Notes: a model not told the origin generated them from the letters alone. Positions 22,711-35,305 are shown, numbered from the stretch's first letter. The stretch: 64,000 nucleotides of DNA from Bolinopsis microptera (GCF_026151205.1 NC_087084.1:15905337-15969336), one strand, 5' to 3'. Translations and numbers: made by a program.

Positions 22711-24310
22711 CTCGGCATTTTAACCTTATGTCATGGCACATGGGGGTGATTCGGAATCAGCTTCCGAAAATACATCGATTGAAGTTAGTTTCAACTGTCT
22801 TTGAACAATCTCGAAGATCGACTGTAGTGATTTAGCATGCTCGAAAAGTATCATCCTATTGAGAATTGTGGACCTAGTTAATTATGCGTTTTAACAGTGT
22901 ATGCCCATCTTATTTTACAGCTAGGGGGACAAATTTTCGAACGATTCCATTGTATGATCGTTTATTGCTTTACTCTGTCATGTTTGAGAAATATTCAATA
23001 AAGATGCATATTTTAGTGATTTAAGGGGTGTCACTAGTTACCATGACAACACTGCGTACATAACTTTAAAACAGAGTCTTGGAATGTAGCTGATTTATAG
23101 TTAGCTTCTAAGAAGAAAGTGATCATTCAAATATAACTTTAGCCCAATTTTGACATTCCCGACCTTTTCCATTTTCAGACACTCTCCAATCTCCGTTTAC
23201 CACTTTCAGCATGGTGTATTGGCTATTTATTATTGGCTATTGTGTATAAATTACCCTGGCGTCAGCTTCTCCAAAGCCCCTCCCCCTATGTGAAGATCCC
23301 AAAGAACTAATTCACAGTCTTAAAAGTAAAACACAGAATGTAGATTCTTGAAGCAAGAATTAAATCTCTAAAAAAATTAAAAAGATCCTCGACTGAGACG
23401 ATGAACACCCCAGCGACCCTGAAATGAAGTTTCGTTTAATTCAATCATTTAAAACTAAGCTTACAAATAATGTCTCAATTATAGATTTAGCAATTCACAG
23501 GCCAAAGTGTTGCCTTATGAACATTGAACAATCAATATTGAAAGCATTCAGCATTAGCGCGGCTTGTGAAAAAGCAGAAAATCCAAGAGTAAAATGTGGA
23601 CGATACTTTGGACGCTACATAATTAAACATTTCGCGCGCGCTCTCTAGAACTCTCCGATGTGTCGTTCGTGTTATCAGCTAAACGTTGCCACTAACTTTA
23701 TGTATATTCAGTTATGTAAGTTCTATTTATAGTAAACTATTTCTTATCCACATGATATCAGTGTTTTACGGAAGGGGAAGTATCATATCAATCTTACGAA
23801 AATGAGAGATATTAACTGTTTGCAATTTTAGGGCTGCAAACGATCAAATTTGATGCGTATGCCCAAACATTGGCATGCAATTTTTCTACCCACCTATTGA
23901 ATTTTGGCCAATTTTAATACAATTTGGATAACATTTTTTAAAGAGATTAGACGCTACAAGTAGAGCACTCACGAGTTTCACCCCTAATTATGGCAAGGGG
24001 TGTTTTAAACTGGACTATATAATACGTGTATTATGTATAAGTGATAGCACCTTGACATAGAAGGAAAGAGACAGAAAATGTGGGAATTATTTAAGAAATG
24101 TACTCTTTAGACTCATGAGTATTGCAATAAAAAGGAATGCAGGAAGTTCTTAACACATTTTCAGTATCTTACAATTTCCCCCTACATGCACTATAATAAC
24201 CTACATGCACTATAATAACATACAATATGATATAATATGATATAAATAATAAATTTAACTAACCTAAAAACTTAACAGGTTGTTTAGGGAAATTGTTGTT
24301 TTTGAACTTT
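22711..24310. other. Intergenic sequence between foldback element and TCTP 3' end
   Basis: No gene recognised on either strand. A single GTTACCATGACAAC lies at 23037. Short CATGCACTATAATAACCTA repeats occur at 24184-24220. Confidence 0.5.
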
Positions 24311-27300
24311 TCAGTTCTGGGACCCGTTATTGATGTAGTTGAATTTAAAACTCCCTTCCGTCTTCCCCATGAAAAATTTTTTTGCCCCCCCAAGAACCCC
24401 CCTTTTAACATCCTTTGGGAAAAGGAAATTTTGGTCAGTGTTGTTTATGGTTTAACTTGTAAGTCAGTGTGGCATGGAAACTAGAAAATCAAATGTTTTA
24501 AAGGTAACTAGTTTAAATCAGTGTTGGCATGGTAACTATTTAAAACAGTGTTTGGGATGGAATAGTAAGTCAGTGTTGGCCCTGGTAACTAGTAAATCCG
24601 TTTTTGGCATGGTAAACTAGTAAATCAGTGTTGGCATGGAAAATAAATAAGTCAGTTTTAACAAATAAGTTTTGTGTTGTCATGGGTAACAAATAAGTCG
24701 TGTTGGTATGGAAATAGTAATCGTGTTGGCATGGTAAAATAGTAAGTCCCGTTTTTGGCATGGTAACTAGTAAGTCAGTGTTGAATGGTAACTAGTAAGT
24801 CAGTGTTGGCATGGTAACTAGTAAGTCAGTGTTGGCATGGTAACTAGTAAGTCAGTGTAACTAGTAAGTCAGTGTTGTCATGGTAACTAGTAAGTCAGTG
24901 TTGGTATGGTAACTAGTAAGTCAGTGTTGTCATGGTAACTAGTAAGTCAGTGTTGGCATGGTAACTAGTAAGTCAGTGTTGGCATGGTAACTAGTAAGTC
25001 AGTGTAACTAGTAAGTCAGTGTTGTCATGGTAACTAGTAAGTCAGTGTTGGCATGGTAACTAGTAAGTCAGTGTTGGCATGGTAACTAGTAAGTCAGTGT
25101 TGGCATGGTAACTAGTAAGTCAGTGTAACTAGTAAGTCAGTGTTGTCATGGTAACTAGTAAGTCAGTGTTGGTATGGTAACTAGTAAGTCAGTGTTGTCA
25201 TGGTAACTAGTAAGTCAGTGTAACTAGTAAGTCAGTGTTGTCATGGTAACTAGTAAGTCAGTGTAACTAGTAAGTCAGTGTTGTCATGGTAACTAGTAAG
25301 TCAGTGTTGGTATGGTAACTAGTAAGTCAGTGTTGGCATGGTAACTAGTAAGTCAGTGTTGTCATGGTAACTAGTAAGTCAGTGTAACTAGTAAGTCAGT
25401 GTTGGCATGGTAACTAGTAAGTCAGTGTTGGCATGGTAACTAGTAAGTCAGTGTTGTCATGGTAACTAGTAAGTCAGTGTTGTCATGGTAACTAGTAAGT
25501 CAGTGTTGTCATGGTAACTAGTAAGTCAGTGTAACTAGTAAGTCAGTGTTGGCATGGTAACTAGTAAGTCAGTGTTGGCATGGTAACTAGTAAGTCAGTG
25601 TTGTCATGGTAACTAGTAAGTCAGTGTTGTCATGGTTACTAGTAAGTCAGTGTTGGCATGGTAACTAGTAAGTCAGTGTTGTCATGGTAACTAGTAAGTC
25701 AGTGTTGTCGTGGTAACTAGTAAGTCAGTTTTGTCATGGTAACTAGTAAGTCAGTGTTGGCATGAATTAGCAATTTTAATAAATAGGGGACTTTTTACTA
25801 TTTATAATTAATAATTAAATACTTACATGGTAAACCATCACGTTCTTCCACTGGGGTAAGATAAATTTGGCGAAGTTGGTGAGTTCTTTCTTCCATTCCT
25901 TCATCGCTCCTCCCTCGACCTTAGCTAAAGCATCTTCATCGCTCAGTTTCTGAAACAAAGGAAGAGTTTTAATATCCCTGTTGAAACACAAGCAAACTGT
26001 TAACCGTTCACTGCCTACTGTAGAGTGTAGATGCGCCATTTGCATTAGATGCACATTTCGTGTGCTTCACGCCGCATAAAACTAAAATACAGAGGTGGTC
26101 AGTGCAGCGGTTTTTTAGACTAGTAACTTAGCAGATCGAGTAATGTCAATACAGAATTATAAAACTTTATTATTACTTGCATTCTGCAGTTTGGGAGGGC
26201 CGGACTAGTAACTTAGCAGATCGAGTACCGTCAATACAGAATTATAAAACTTGCATTCTGCGCCAAATCGCACTGTCAAAAGCAATATTCCTAAGATAAT
26301 TCAAATCATATATAATATATGTATATATATATGCTATTAAGAAATAAATTCTGGCAACTTAAGTCGTGCTTTATCAGCGAGAACAGGTTTGACTGAGGCC
26401 GAGGTCGACCAACTCTCCCTGGCATCTGCAAACTATTATCTGCAATTACCAGGGAGATATAGGCACTAGGCAGATCCATTATCCATTATCTAGACCTCAC
26501 AGCCCCCCCCCCCCCTGGGCACGCTCCTGCTCACAGCACATGACCAAGCTTTCTCCATCGACTTTTCTCCACTCTAGCTGACAGTGGTTCACTGTTGCAG
26601 CGTTTATACAGATTGGCGTTAGAAATTACCCCCAGGTATTTATAATTCAATATCATTCTTTAATGACGCCTGTGTACAACATCCAACTCCTAATCCTCCA
26701 AGACAGCCTTGGGGGGGGGGGGGGGGGGGAGGGAGGGGGGGGGGGGGGGCTGACCTTATTTAAGTATATTAAAATGTAGGTTTTTCCCGATTTAGGGCCG
26801 GGGAGCTGTCCTCTGTGCTTGTTTCACTGACCCACGCTTTTTAGCAAATTTGTACATTTCGGCCCAATTTATATGTTTGTTTGATTTGCTGTACATTTGT
26901 ATATTTGCTATTTTGTAAAAGTTTCAAATCAAATCAGGTTTATCTCCTTAGCAAAACTGATTGAGCGGTCATCATATCACGTAACACGACAAATCAATCA
27001 GAAAGTTGATAAGTTTCTCATTGAATTATAACATTTTCAATGGTGGTGCGGCCTGACTGGGTACCTCATTACCTGATATCTAGTAGCTATAGTAGGTCAT
27101 CTTAGTAGCTCTCATATTTCAGGTGTTATTTGAAAAAACCAAAAACTTACGTAGTCTTTTTCCTGGAGGCCGTCCACGAAGAATTTCTTCCATCTGGTCA
27201 TGTTATCCTCATCTGTCAGCCATTCCTTGAAACCTTTCTTGTTCATGTAGTTACACTCTACCAATTTGAACTGCAATTATTTAAACGTATCTTTCTGATA

Positions 27301-30300
27301 CAATTAGAATTCTTTAAGTAAGATTGAACACTTTGTATCGTTAGATGATGGATATGAATAATATAGTAACATTCACTGGATTATATATATTATATAATTG
27401 GTGACAAGGGTGTAACATGGTGACAAGTGTGTAACATGGTGATAAAGGTGTTACAAGGTGATAAAGGTGTTACCTGGTGAACGAGGTCGATCTTCCTCTC
27501 TGAAGTTTCAGTACCAGCCTCCTCGCCGTCCTCGGCACTGTAATTAGTGTAATGTAATTATCTAGTGTAATGTAATTATAGACTCTTCGAATTGAGAGTA
27601 TAATATGTCTGGAATTAGTACAGACAGATCCGTCTGAAAAAATCGATCTGCCGACACACAAAGCTTACAAAGGATTTTTGACGTTTTTGAGTCCTAATAG
27701 ATGTCCTTTATGGCTGACCAACTTTTCCAAACTTTTTCCACGTGTCTTAAGGCCACTTTTTGCCACTTTACCACTTTTTACCACCTTTCTTGTTTGTCGA
27801 ATATCTTTAGTTGTGAACATCGTAAAAGGTTGCGGATCAATCGAGTGTGTTTATATTACTATGAAGAAAAACTTTTGTTCCAACAATTTTTACGTCAGAT
27901 TATCAGTTAATTGGATAATTATCAATTAGCTAATTAGCAAAATCCTAAAAAAATTTTATTGGCTCAAAATGATCAGAATAGCTTAAAACACGGAGAAAAG
28001 TAGTTTTTAGAAAAACTTTGAAAATTTGTCACTTACATTTTTTTCCGAGACTTAGAAAAATTTCGAAAATTTAAAATATTTTTTTCCGCCAAAAGTGATC
28101 AAATCGCATGAAACGCGGAGAAAAATGCTTTTCAAAAAAACTTAGTGAATTTTTCCTTTCAAGAATACTTAAATCACCAATATTTGTAGTTGGAGTTCAG
28201 TAAATCGCGGCAGATTTTAATAATCAGGAATTACTAAGTGGAAAGGTCTGAAACTGAAAAACGTTAACCATTAACCATACGATATAAGAGTTTCATAACT
28301 AATTACAATACAGCCTTATCAATTTTCACAGAAACTGTACCAATGGCACAGTCAAGATCGAAAGACGAAACGATAGCCTGCTGTACTATCATTTTATTGA
28401 TTTCAATGATGAATCAGTGGGGTTAAGATAATCACATTTGTAATAAATAAAACCTCTCTGTACCGTCAATGACTCAATTGTGCTAATCAGCTAAACCGGC
28501 ATACCTGGATTACCAGACTTCTTCTTTTCCTCAACAATCAAGCCAAGTTGTTCATATCGCATTTGGTGGGCGATGTAAGTACATTATATCGAGCTGTATT
28601 CAATCACAATACGACACAATGCAATTTAATAAGGTATATGAAACGTTCTATACCGTACACTTCTCGTTTCTCCCGTGAGAGGCCCGGTATGGAGAGGTTT
28701 TACAGTTTATCACGAAAACGTCTACTTAGCCTCATGACTCTTTGACAGCTCAAAGAAGGCAATAAAAGACCAGAAAGCTTAAAATGTCAACTCGCTCTTT
28801 TCAATGCTCTTCGATCTGTCCCACATTAATCCCGAGCTCATCATCATGGGCCCCGAATATCCTGCGGGAAGAACCTGTATTTTTTGATTTGAAATCTTCA
28901 CAACGTCCAGATTTCAAATCAACATCCTCAATAACATTAACAATCCTTCCTGATCAGGATCTGTCTCTATTAGCAATTTCCAAAATATCCTGACTCTCGT
29001 GGAACATTTTACTGAATGAATTATTACCGGTTCTTTACTACCCCTTTCCCGACGCTCGTATCTAAATCTTATCCTTGCCCTTATGTTACCCTTGTTGATT
29101 TTACTTTAAGCCGACCCTGACATATGGGGGTGATTTTATACCGCATAGCAAATGATTAATGAAGTGGTATGCAGTACAATACAAAACAAGTCACAGTAGA
29201 TTAGATGTTGGAAGGTGTATTTACACTTGCTTCCTGGATCTGGCTGTTCCTTAGTCTGTTCTTGCCTTCTTCAAACTGTAAATGAGCCATGAGGCCAAGT
29301 ATACGTTTTCGTGATAAACTGTAAAACGTCTCTATACCGGGTTTCTCACGGCATTAAGCGTTTCATAAACCTCATTAAGAGCCATATAATATACACGTAT
29401 TGTGTCGTATTGTGATTGAATACAGCTCGATAAGTACTTACATCGCCCACCAAATGCTATATGAACAACTTGGTTTGATTGTTGAGGAAAAGAAGAGGTC
29501 TGGTAATCCAGGTAGGCCGGTTTAGATTAGCACAATTGACGGTACAGAATAGTTTTTTTTATACAAATGTGATTATCTTAACCCCACTGATTCATCATTG
29601 AAATCAATAAAATGATAGTACAGCAGGCTATCGTTTCGTCTTTCGATCTTGACTGTGCCATTGGTACAGTTTCTGTGAAAATTGATAAGGCTGTATTGTA
29701 ATTAGTTATGAAACTCTTATATCGTATGGTTAATGGTTAACGTTTTTCAGTTTCAGACCTTTCCACTTAGTAATTCCTGATTATTAAAATCTGCCGCGAT
29801 TTACTGAACTCCAACTACAAATATTGGTGATTTAAGTATTCTTGAAAGGAAAAATTCACCAAGTTTTTTTGAAAAGCATTTTTCTCCGCGTTTCATGCGA
29901 TTTGATCTCTTTTGGCGGAAAAAAATATTTTAAATTTTCGAAATTTTTCCAAGTCTCGAAAAAAAATGTAAGTGAAAAATTTTCAAAGTTTTTCTAAAAA
30001 CTACTTTTCTCCGTGTTTTAAGCTATTCTGATCATTTTGAGCCAATAAAATTTTTTTAGAATTTTGCTAATTAGCTAATTGATAATTATCCAATTAACTG
30101 ATAATCTGACGTAAAAATTGTTGGAACAAAAGTTTTTCTTCATAGTAATATAAACACACTCGATTGATCCGCAACCTTTTACGATGTTCACAACTAAAGA
30201 TATTCGACAAACAAGAAAGGTGGTAAAAAGTGGTTAAGTGGCAAAAAGTGGCCTTAAGACACGTGGAAAAGTTTGGAAAAGTTGGTCAGCCATAAAGGAC

Positions 30301-31502
30301 ATCTATTAGGACTCAAAAACGTCAAAAATCCTTTGTAAGCTTTGTGTGTCGGCAGATCGATTTTTTCAGACGGATCTGTCTGTACTAAATGCAGTATGTA
30401 TTGTCTAACCTTATAGCTGGACAATGACCTTTGAAAAAAATAAAATAAATAAATACAGTATGCGAGCTCCGGCAAAGTTAAAAAATATAAATCTTATTCT
30501 CTCGAGAACAGAGGTCACGTACAGAGGTCACGTACGAGAACAGAGGTCACGTACGAGAACAGAGGTCACGTACGAGATATAATTGTAAATTCTTTATATT
30601 ACTATAAATCCTTCCTAAGCTGAACACAATTAAGACATGTTTTTTTTTCAATACTCAAGACCCCCTCCCCTTTTTTGAATCGTATGTTACTTCAAACTAT
30701 GGTTACTAGTTACTATGGTTACTACAAACTATGACATCATTAGTAAGTTCCGGCACTAACCTGGGGTTCGAGCCGGCTAATACTACATCTTCATTGTTAC
30801 TGTAGTGGCCCCACTGAAGACAAATGTCGGTTAAGTTTATTTAACATTAAAACATTATATAAGATAAGGTTTTTAGGAGTAATTCACCTACAAAGTCTAA
30901 GAGGTTATGTATTCAGGGTGATTACCAGCACGCTGTGGAATTAATTACACAATTAAGCCCAAAATGATCTTGATAAAGGCTATAATTCAATAGTTGCTCT
31001 ATTTGGGATATTTTAATTAATATTCCAAAACAAATAGAGTTCTACCTAAAATATCCAAGCAATGTAGGTGCATTAAGAATGGCACAGCTAAGTAACTATG
31101 GTAATTAAGGTAACTATGGTAACAGTGGTGACTCACCTTACATGCCGCCTTCACAATAGCTCCTCCAAAGAGTTCCTCGTAAGCGTAAGCGTCGCTAAAG
31201 TGATCCTCGCCTGAAGAATATATATTTGAATTGATGAGCGATTAGAGTTGAAAGTCGCGACCTCAAGCAAGTAAATGATGTTTTAGTTTTCATGTTACAG
31301 TTTAGAATTTGATCGTGAACAAATTGCAATATGTGTAGAAAGTGAGGGAAAGTTGACGTGGACATTAAATATGAAGCGCGATCTTAGTTTTAAAGCACCA
31401 TCACATGGCAACGAATCAATAAAAATATCAAGCTACACTTAGATAATATGAGATAATGAATTATAAAGTCTCACCAGTGCATCTATCGATAAAGACAAGC
31501 AT
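24311..31502 (-). CDS. TCTP: Translationally controlled tumour protein (7 exons, last uncertain)
   Basis: Minus-strand exons are 31502-31475 (ATG), 31210-31137, 30813-30761, 27537-27474, 27270-27151 and 25949-25827, all with GT-AG borders and consistent phases (1, 0, 2, 0, 0, 0), giving 154 codons. The product starts MLVFIDRCTGEDHFSDAYAY, matching the TCTP N-terminus. It carries the signature-1 region as VLAGSNPSAEDGEEAGTE, the flexible loop, and the helical hairpin FKLVECNYMNKKGFKEWL to LTNFAKFILPQWKNVMVYH. A possible final exon at about 24370-24311 encodes TEGSFKFNYINNGSQN then stop, which resembles the C-terminal strand. It has no good acceptor and sits in a tract that looks error-prone, so the C-terminus is tentative; family members are about 170 residues. 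TCTP is an abundant cytosolic growth and translation-related protein. A pyrimidine-rich CCTTTTACCCC about 55-65 bases before the ATG could be its 5'-TOP start. Confidence 0.85.
24455..25765. repeat. 26-bp array in TCTP intron 6
   Basis: About 45 units of GGTAACTAGTAAGTCAGTGT followed by TGGCAT or TGTCAT, mixed with shortened 16-base units lacking the TTGGCATGG part. The 24455-24780 end is degenerate, with many homopolymer length changes, while the remainder is nearly uniform. It begins 60 bases beyond the exon 6 donor in the direction of transcription. Confidence 0.9.
26117..26262. repeat. Tandem duplication of about 85 bp in TCTP intron 5
   Basis: GACTAGTAACTTAGCAGATC followed by GAGTA and GTCAATACAGAATTATAAAA occurs at 26117-26165 and again at 26202-26250, followed in both by CTTGCATTCTGC. 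Confidence 0.85.
26711..26749. repeat. Poly(G) tract, 39 bases
   Basis: G19-A-G3-A-G15, in TCTP intron 5. Possible G-quadruplex. Confidence 0.95.
27400..27473 (-). repeat. 19-bp donor-derived repeat after TCTP exon 4
   Basis: On the minus strand exon 4 ends CACCAG|GTAACACCTTTATCACC. This 19-base donor unit is repeated about four times (GTAACACCTTTATCACCTT, GTAACACCTTTATCACCAT, GTTACACACTTGTCACCAT and GTTACACCCTTGTCACC). The copies thus start at the splice donor. Confidence 0.8.
28505..28578 (-). pseudogene. Exon-like segment in left arm of foldback element
   Basis: The minus strand reads TYIAHQMRYEQLGLIVEEKK then KSGNP and a GTATG donor. The right arm (about 29438-29511, plus strand) reads the same with Met-Leu for Met-Arg and Arg for Lys, and a GTAGG donor. 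The arm differences fall mainly at synonymous or conservative positions. It could be an exon of the element's own protein or a captured host exon; the family is not recognised. Confidence 0.4.
28785..29017 (-). pseudogene. Decayed coding fragment in loop of foldback element
   Basis: One minus-strand frame reads FSKMFHESQDILEIANRDRS, a TGA, then GRIVNVIEDVDLKSGRCEDF and RRIFGAHDDELGINVGQIEE to a stop. Composition looks protein-like and only one in-frame stop interrupts it. No family recognised. Confidence 0.35.
29438..29511 (+). pseudogene. Exon-like segment in right arm of foldback element
   Basis: Mirror copy of the 28505-28578 segment, reading TYIAHQMLYEQLGLIVEEKK then RSGNP with a GTAGG donor. 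The coding strand points away from the loop in both arms. Confidence 0.4.
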
Positions 31503-31575
31503 GTCGAAGTGTCAGAAATATACTGATAAACTTGTGGTGTCAGTTCAAACAAACGGGGTAAAAGGACGAGATCAA
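31503..31575 (-). promoter_or_regulatory. Candidate TCTP 5' UTR with TOP-like tract
   Basis: On the minus strand CCTTTTACCCC (31556-31566) lies about 55 bases before the start codon. TCTP mRNAs in other animals begin with a terminal oligopyrimidine tract that puts them under growth-controlled translation. No TATA box is evident. The assignment is inference. Confidence 0.35.
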
Positions 31576-32330
31576 CTGGCGCAATCGTTGAAGTACGCGC
31601 ACTAGCGCTCGATTCTAATTTTAATTCTTAAAACCTGGAGTGGTAAATTTAGGACTGCGCGGCGTTCGGAAAATCTAGTCTTAACAACAATATTTTATAA
31701 ACATAACCGAATAAATAATTTTAAAATCAGACCGTCAAAATTAATCATTAAAGTGTTTTAAAATTAATATTTATTCAATTAGTAGGCAAATTTTGCTTTT
31801 GAATATGTAATTACCACTATGTTCGATAGTAAATATTGACCGCGCGCAATCAATGAAAATAAAAGTAGAAAGTGCGGACTCACGTGCCTAGAATTAATAT
31901 TTTCAAGTTCTCATTTTTACACGCGTGTACTTTAATACGCAGCTGCTGGTCGCCTCATGTTTGAAGTTGTTGACTCTATTGAATATTATTATGCTGCTAT
32001 TCTTATATGGTATCTTCTGTGCGATGGTTACGTATAAAAGTATAGGCGGACTGAGTAAGAGTCGAGGGTTCAATTGTTTTAATAATTTACCTCATGCTTT
32101 AATAATTTACCTCAAGTATCTGCACTTCATATAATTAGCCTGAGCTTTCTTCACGATTACCATGTTAAGGTCGCTTTATTTCCAATTATTTTGTTTGTTA
32201 TTGTATCATAACCTTTTTATTGATATACTATATCAGTCCTTTCTGTACTTCTAAAGTCTACCGAAGTATATTGCATTTTATTTTGCTTATCTTTGTTTGT
32301 TTAAAAGCTAGTCAGCCAACGTATTTCTTG

Positions 32331-32362
<32 letters not shown>

Positions 32363-33749
32363 CTTCTTCATTCTTGTGGCCTTTTTATTCAGGTTACTTT
32401 TTCAAATTTATTTCCTTATCGTGTTTTATGATAGAATAATCTTCTTACTTATATTCATGGTTAGATTAGTTAAATTTTCTACGATTCCTCGTCGCAACTG
32501 AATCTACCAATAAGATAGTTTTTAGATCCCATGATCCTTCATATTTTAAAACGACGCTTCGTTACGCCACTGAATTGAGGTCACATCTTTGCTCCCCACT
32601 TCTTATCGAGCTCTAAATGCCAAAACAACAGCAAAAGTTCTCCTGAAAACTAAGCATTGTGCAAACACAGTTAGCATGTCTTTGAGGAACATCTTGAATT
32701 ATTACTATGTGATATATATAATATATTTATATATTATACATATCACATTACATATATCACATAGTAATAAAACTAATTGCAACACTACGAATCTATTACA
32801 TTTATTGAGGAGGTTACAGAAGGAATTGATTTAATGTAGTTGGAGGAGTCCTAACTCTCCTCACGTCCGTAAATGGAGTTTTCTTTGTATCATATATGAT
32901 TTGAGAAGTCGATGGTTCTGATATAGGTCACAATATAAAGCTAAATTCAATTTCTGATAATGGATATTTGGTACTTGGCACGTAGTATTATCTCTGTGCC
33001 AATAATTTATATTCTGTATTTTGTTTCTGAGCCGAGTTATCTCACTTTACACTCTCCACTACTCTCTCTCTCTCTTATACATGACCAAACCTCCCCCCCC
33101 CAGGTATCTGTAAGGCCCCCCCCCCCCCCCCCAGTTAGCTGACCCCGCCTCTTATAAAACGACAGGTGTCGCGCTTGGCTTGCTAGTTTCAAATTATGTT
33201 CTGATATTAGGTTTTATGAGTTGTTAGTTACCTGCCCTTGTACGACTTAAAACTGATAGGTTTCAGGCTTTGTTTGAAAGCTGGCATTTGGGGAACTTCA
33301 AACAGGATACCTTACAGTAGGGTTATAATATAAATTAACTGTATCCAGGTTGTGTTACCGTGACAACAATGGATTCCCGATCTACTTAAAGCTCATTTCA
33401 CTACAGTGACCTATCCTTTAAATAAGTGACGGAACCAGGGGCACTTCTTCGTAGGGGGCTGTGGTAGTTGCAATTGGGCTGAGTCTAGTTGTCGTAACCT
33501 GGGGCGCTATTTTTATATTAAAGTCATTACTGAAACGGTATATTAGAACCAGACAGAAACAAATTATATTTGTATATGCATTTCATATAATACATTATAC
33601 AAAATCCCAAAAAGCAGATGTCTAACATTGGCGCCTATCCCTTATTATCCCTATATATCCCTTATTTCAATCTAATATAATTTCAAACTGCTCACATCTA
33701 TCTACTGTACTCACAAGTCGTTTTTATTTCACCCTTATTTTAATTCGGT
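31576..33749. other. AT-rich intergenic sequence
   Basis: No gene recognised. It contains a G31 run (32332-32362), a hairpin at 32699-32770 in which TTATTACTATGTGATATAT pairs with its complement across an AT-rich loop, and C-rich tracts at about 33093-33132. Short ORFs here lack support. Confidence 0.5.
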
Positions 33750-33779
33750 TTGTTAAGTCAGGATCTTCGATTGACGCAT

Positions 33780-34465
33780 CGTGGTTACCAATTTACTAAG
33801 ATCTTTCAAGAAAGCCTCCTGGTTACCAATTTACTAAGATCTTTCAAGAAAGCCTCCTGGTTACCAAGTTACCAGGATCTTTCAAGAAAGCCTCCTGGTT
33901 ACCAAGTTACCAGGATCTTCCAAGAAATCTTTGCGGTTACTAAGTTACTAGAATCTTTCAAGAAAGCCTCCTGGTTACCAAGTTACCAGGATCTTCCAAG
34001 AAATCCTTGCGGTTACTAAGTTACTAGAATCTTTCAAGAAAGCCTCCTGGTTACCAAGTTACCAGGATCTTCCAAGAAATCCTTGCGGTTACTAAGTTAC
34101 TAGAATCTTTCAAGAAAGCCTCCTGGTTACCATTTTACCAGGATCTTTCAAGAAAGCCTCCTGGTTACCAAGTTACCAGGATCTTCCAAGAAATCCTTGC
34201 GGTTACTAAGTTACTAGAATCTTTCAAGAAAGCCTCCTGGTTACCAATTTACCAGGATCTTTCAAGAAAGCCTCCTGGTTACCAAGTTACCAGGATCTTC
34301 CAAGAAATCCTTGCGGTTACTAAGTTACTAGAATCTTTCAAGAAAGCCTCCTGGTTACCAAGTTACCAGGATCTTCCAAGAAATCCTTGCGGTTACTAAG
34401 TTACTAGAATCTTTCAAGAAAGCCTCCTGGTTACCAAGTTACCAGGATCTTGGTTACCAAGTTAC
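33780..34465. repeat. 38-bp array with alternating unit types
   Basis: Type A is ATCTTTCAAGAAAGCCTCCT followed by GGTTACCAAGTTACCAGG. Type B is ATCTTCCAAGAAATCCTTGC followed by GGTTACTAAGTTACTAGA. After a few A units, A and B alternate to make 76-bp dimers, with occasional AA runs. About 18 monomers. Confidence 0.9.
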
Positions 34466-34589
34466 AAGCCTGTTACTGTACTGTAAGGGCTGGAGTAACC
34501 AGCTCATTCCAGGATTGATGTTCCTGGTTGTGAGTAACCTGATATCAGTATTTTAAGATAACACCAGGTGTCCTTCTCTCGTGATATCA

Positions 34590-34770
34590 GCCCACTCTCA
34601 CGCGACGTTGTCCTGGTAACCTGATTGGTTACGCGTTAGCACGTGTCTATGATCTCATCCTCTCACTGGACATTCCTAATCTAGTAAGTAAACCTTTCAC
34701 AACCAGGAGGTTTGATTGGCTGAACTAGTCACGTGACTTGTGAGGAAGTGTGCTGATTGGCCGCAGTGCA
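34590..34770. promoter_or_regulatory. Cluster of CCAAT (ATTGG) and CACGTG boxes
   Basis: Three inverted CCAAT boxes (CTGATTGGTTAC, TTTGATTGGCTG, GCTGATTGGCCG) and GCACGTGTC plus GTCACGTGAC lie within 180 bases. This resembles a promoter or enhancer, but no gene start is seen nearby. Confidence 0.4.
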
Positions 34771-35172
34771 AGGAGTAATGAAATTACGGACCGTCAGAAC
34801 TCTATCAAGTTTCAAAACCTTGACCTGGTAGGTCTCTTCACGTTCATTCCAGAAATCATTTCATAAGATTTGGATACCCGACACTCTTCTGTTAGCATAT
34901 TTTGTATATTTCGTAACTTTCTTCTCATAACACTCAGTGCTGTAATCTTTAAGGTACGTTTAATCTCTCACTTGTTTTTTACATATTTGCACTATTCGAG
35001 GTTCAAATCTGGAAATTTTAGATTGAGAAATTTCAAATCCAGAAATTTGCAACCTTTCTTTGATATCCAAAAACCGGTCCCCTAACAATATCCAACTATA
35101 TCCTAATAGTTAATACCCATTAAGTTGTTAGGTTGTTATTTATACTATAAGTTATTGCTACGGCCTAACAGC

Positions 35173-35210
35173 TAACAGAGCTAACATCCAGAGAGATGTT
35201 AGCTCTGTTA
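35173..35210. other. Perfect hairpin, 16-bp stem
   Basis: TAACAGAGCTAACATC pairs with its exact complement across a 6-base loop. No T run follows, and the function is unknown. Confidence 0.8.
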
Positions 35211-35305
35211 ACTGTCCAGACAAGACCAGACTTATCACTTCACCACCCGGACGAATATTTTCACAGTAAAATATATTTAAAACTAGTTATAACGACGCAC
35301 AGTGG

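Larger units (their letters stand above)
27618..30385. mobile_element. 2.77-kb foldback transposon in TCTP intron 3
   Basis: The left arm 27618 to about 28764 and right arm about 29262-30385 are reverse complements with modest divergence and small indels. The termini are GTACAGACAGATCCGTCTG and its complement. TA flanks both ends (27616-27617 and 30386-30387), consistent with a TA target duplication as in Tc1/mariner-type elements, but superfamily is inferred. A loop of about 500 bases separates the arms. Each arm holds an exon-like segment ending in a conserved donor, and the loop holds a decayed minus-strand ORF; both are listed separately. Confidence 0.85.

Noticed and set aside
28784-28993. 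Plus-strand ORF in the foldback loop
   Set aside because: The opposite strand has more protein-like composition; this frame looks like its shadow.
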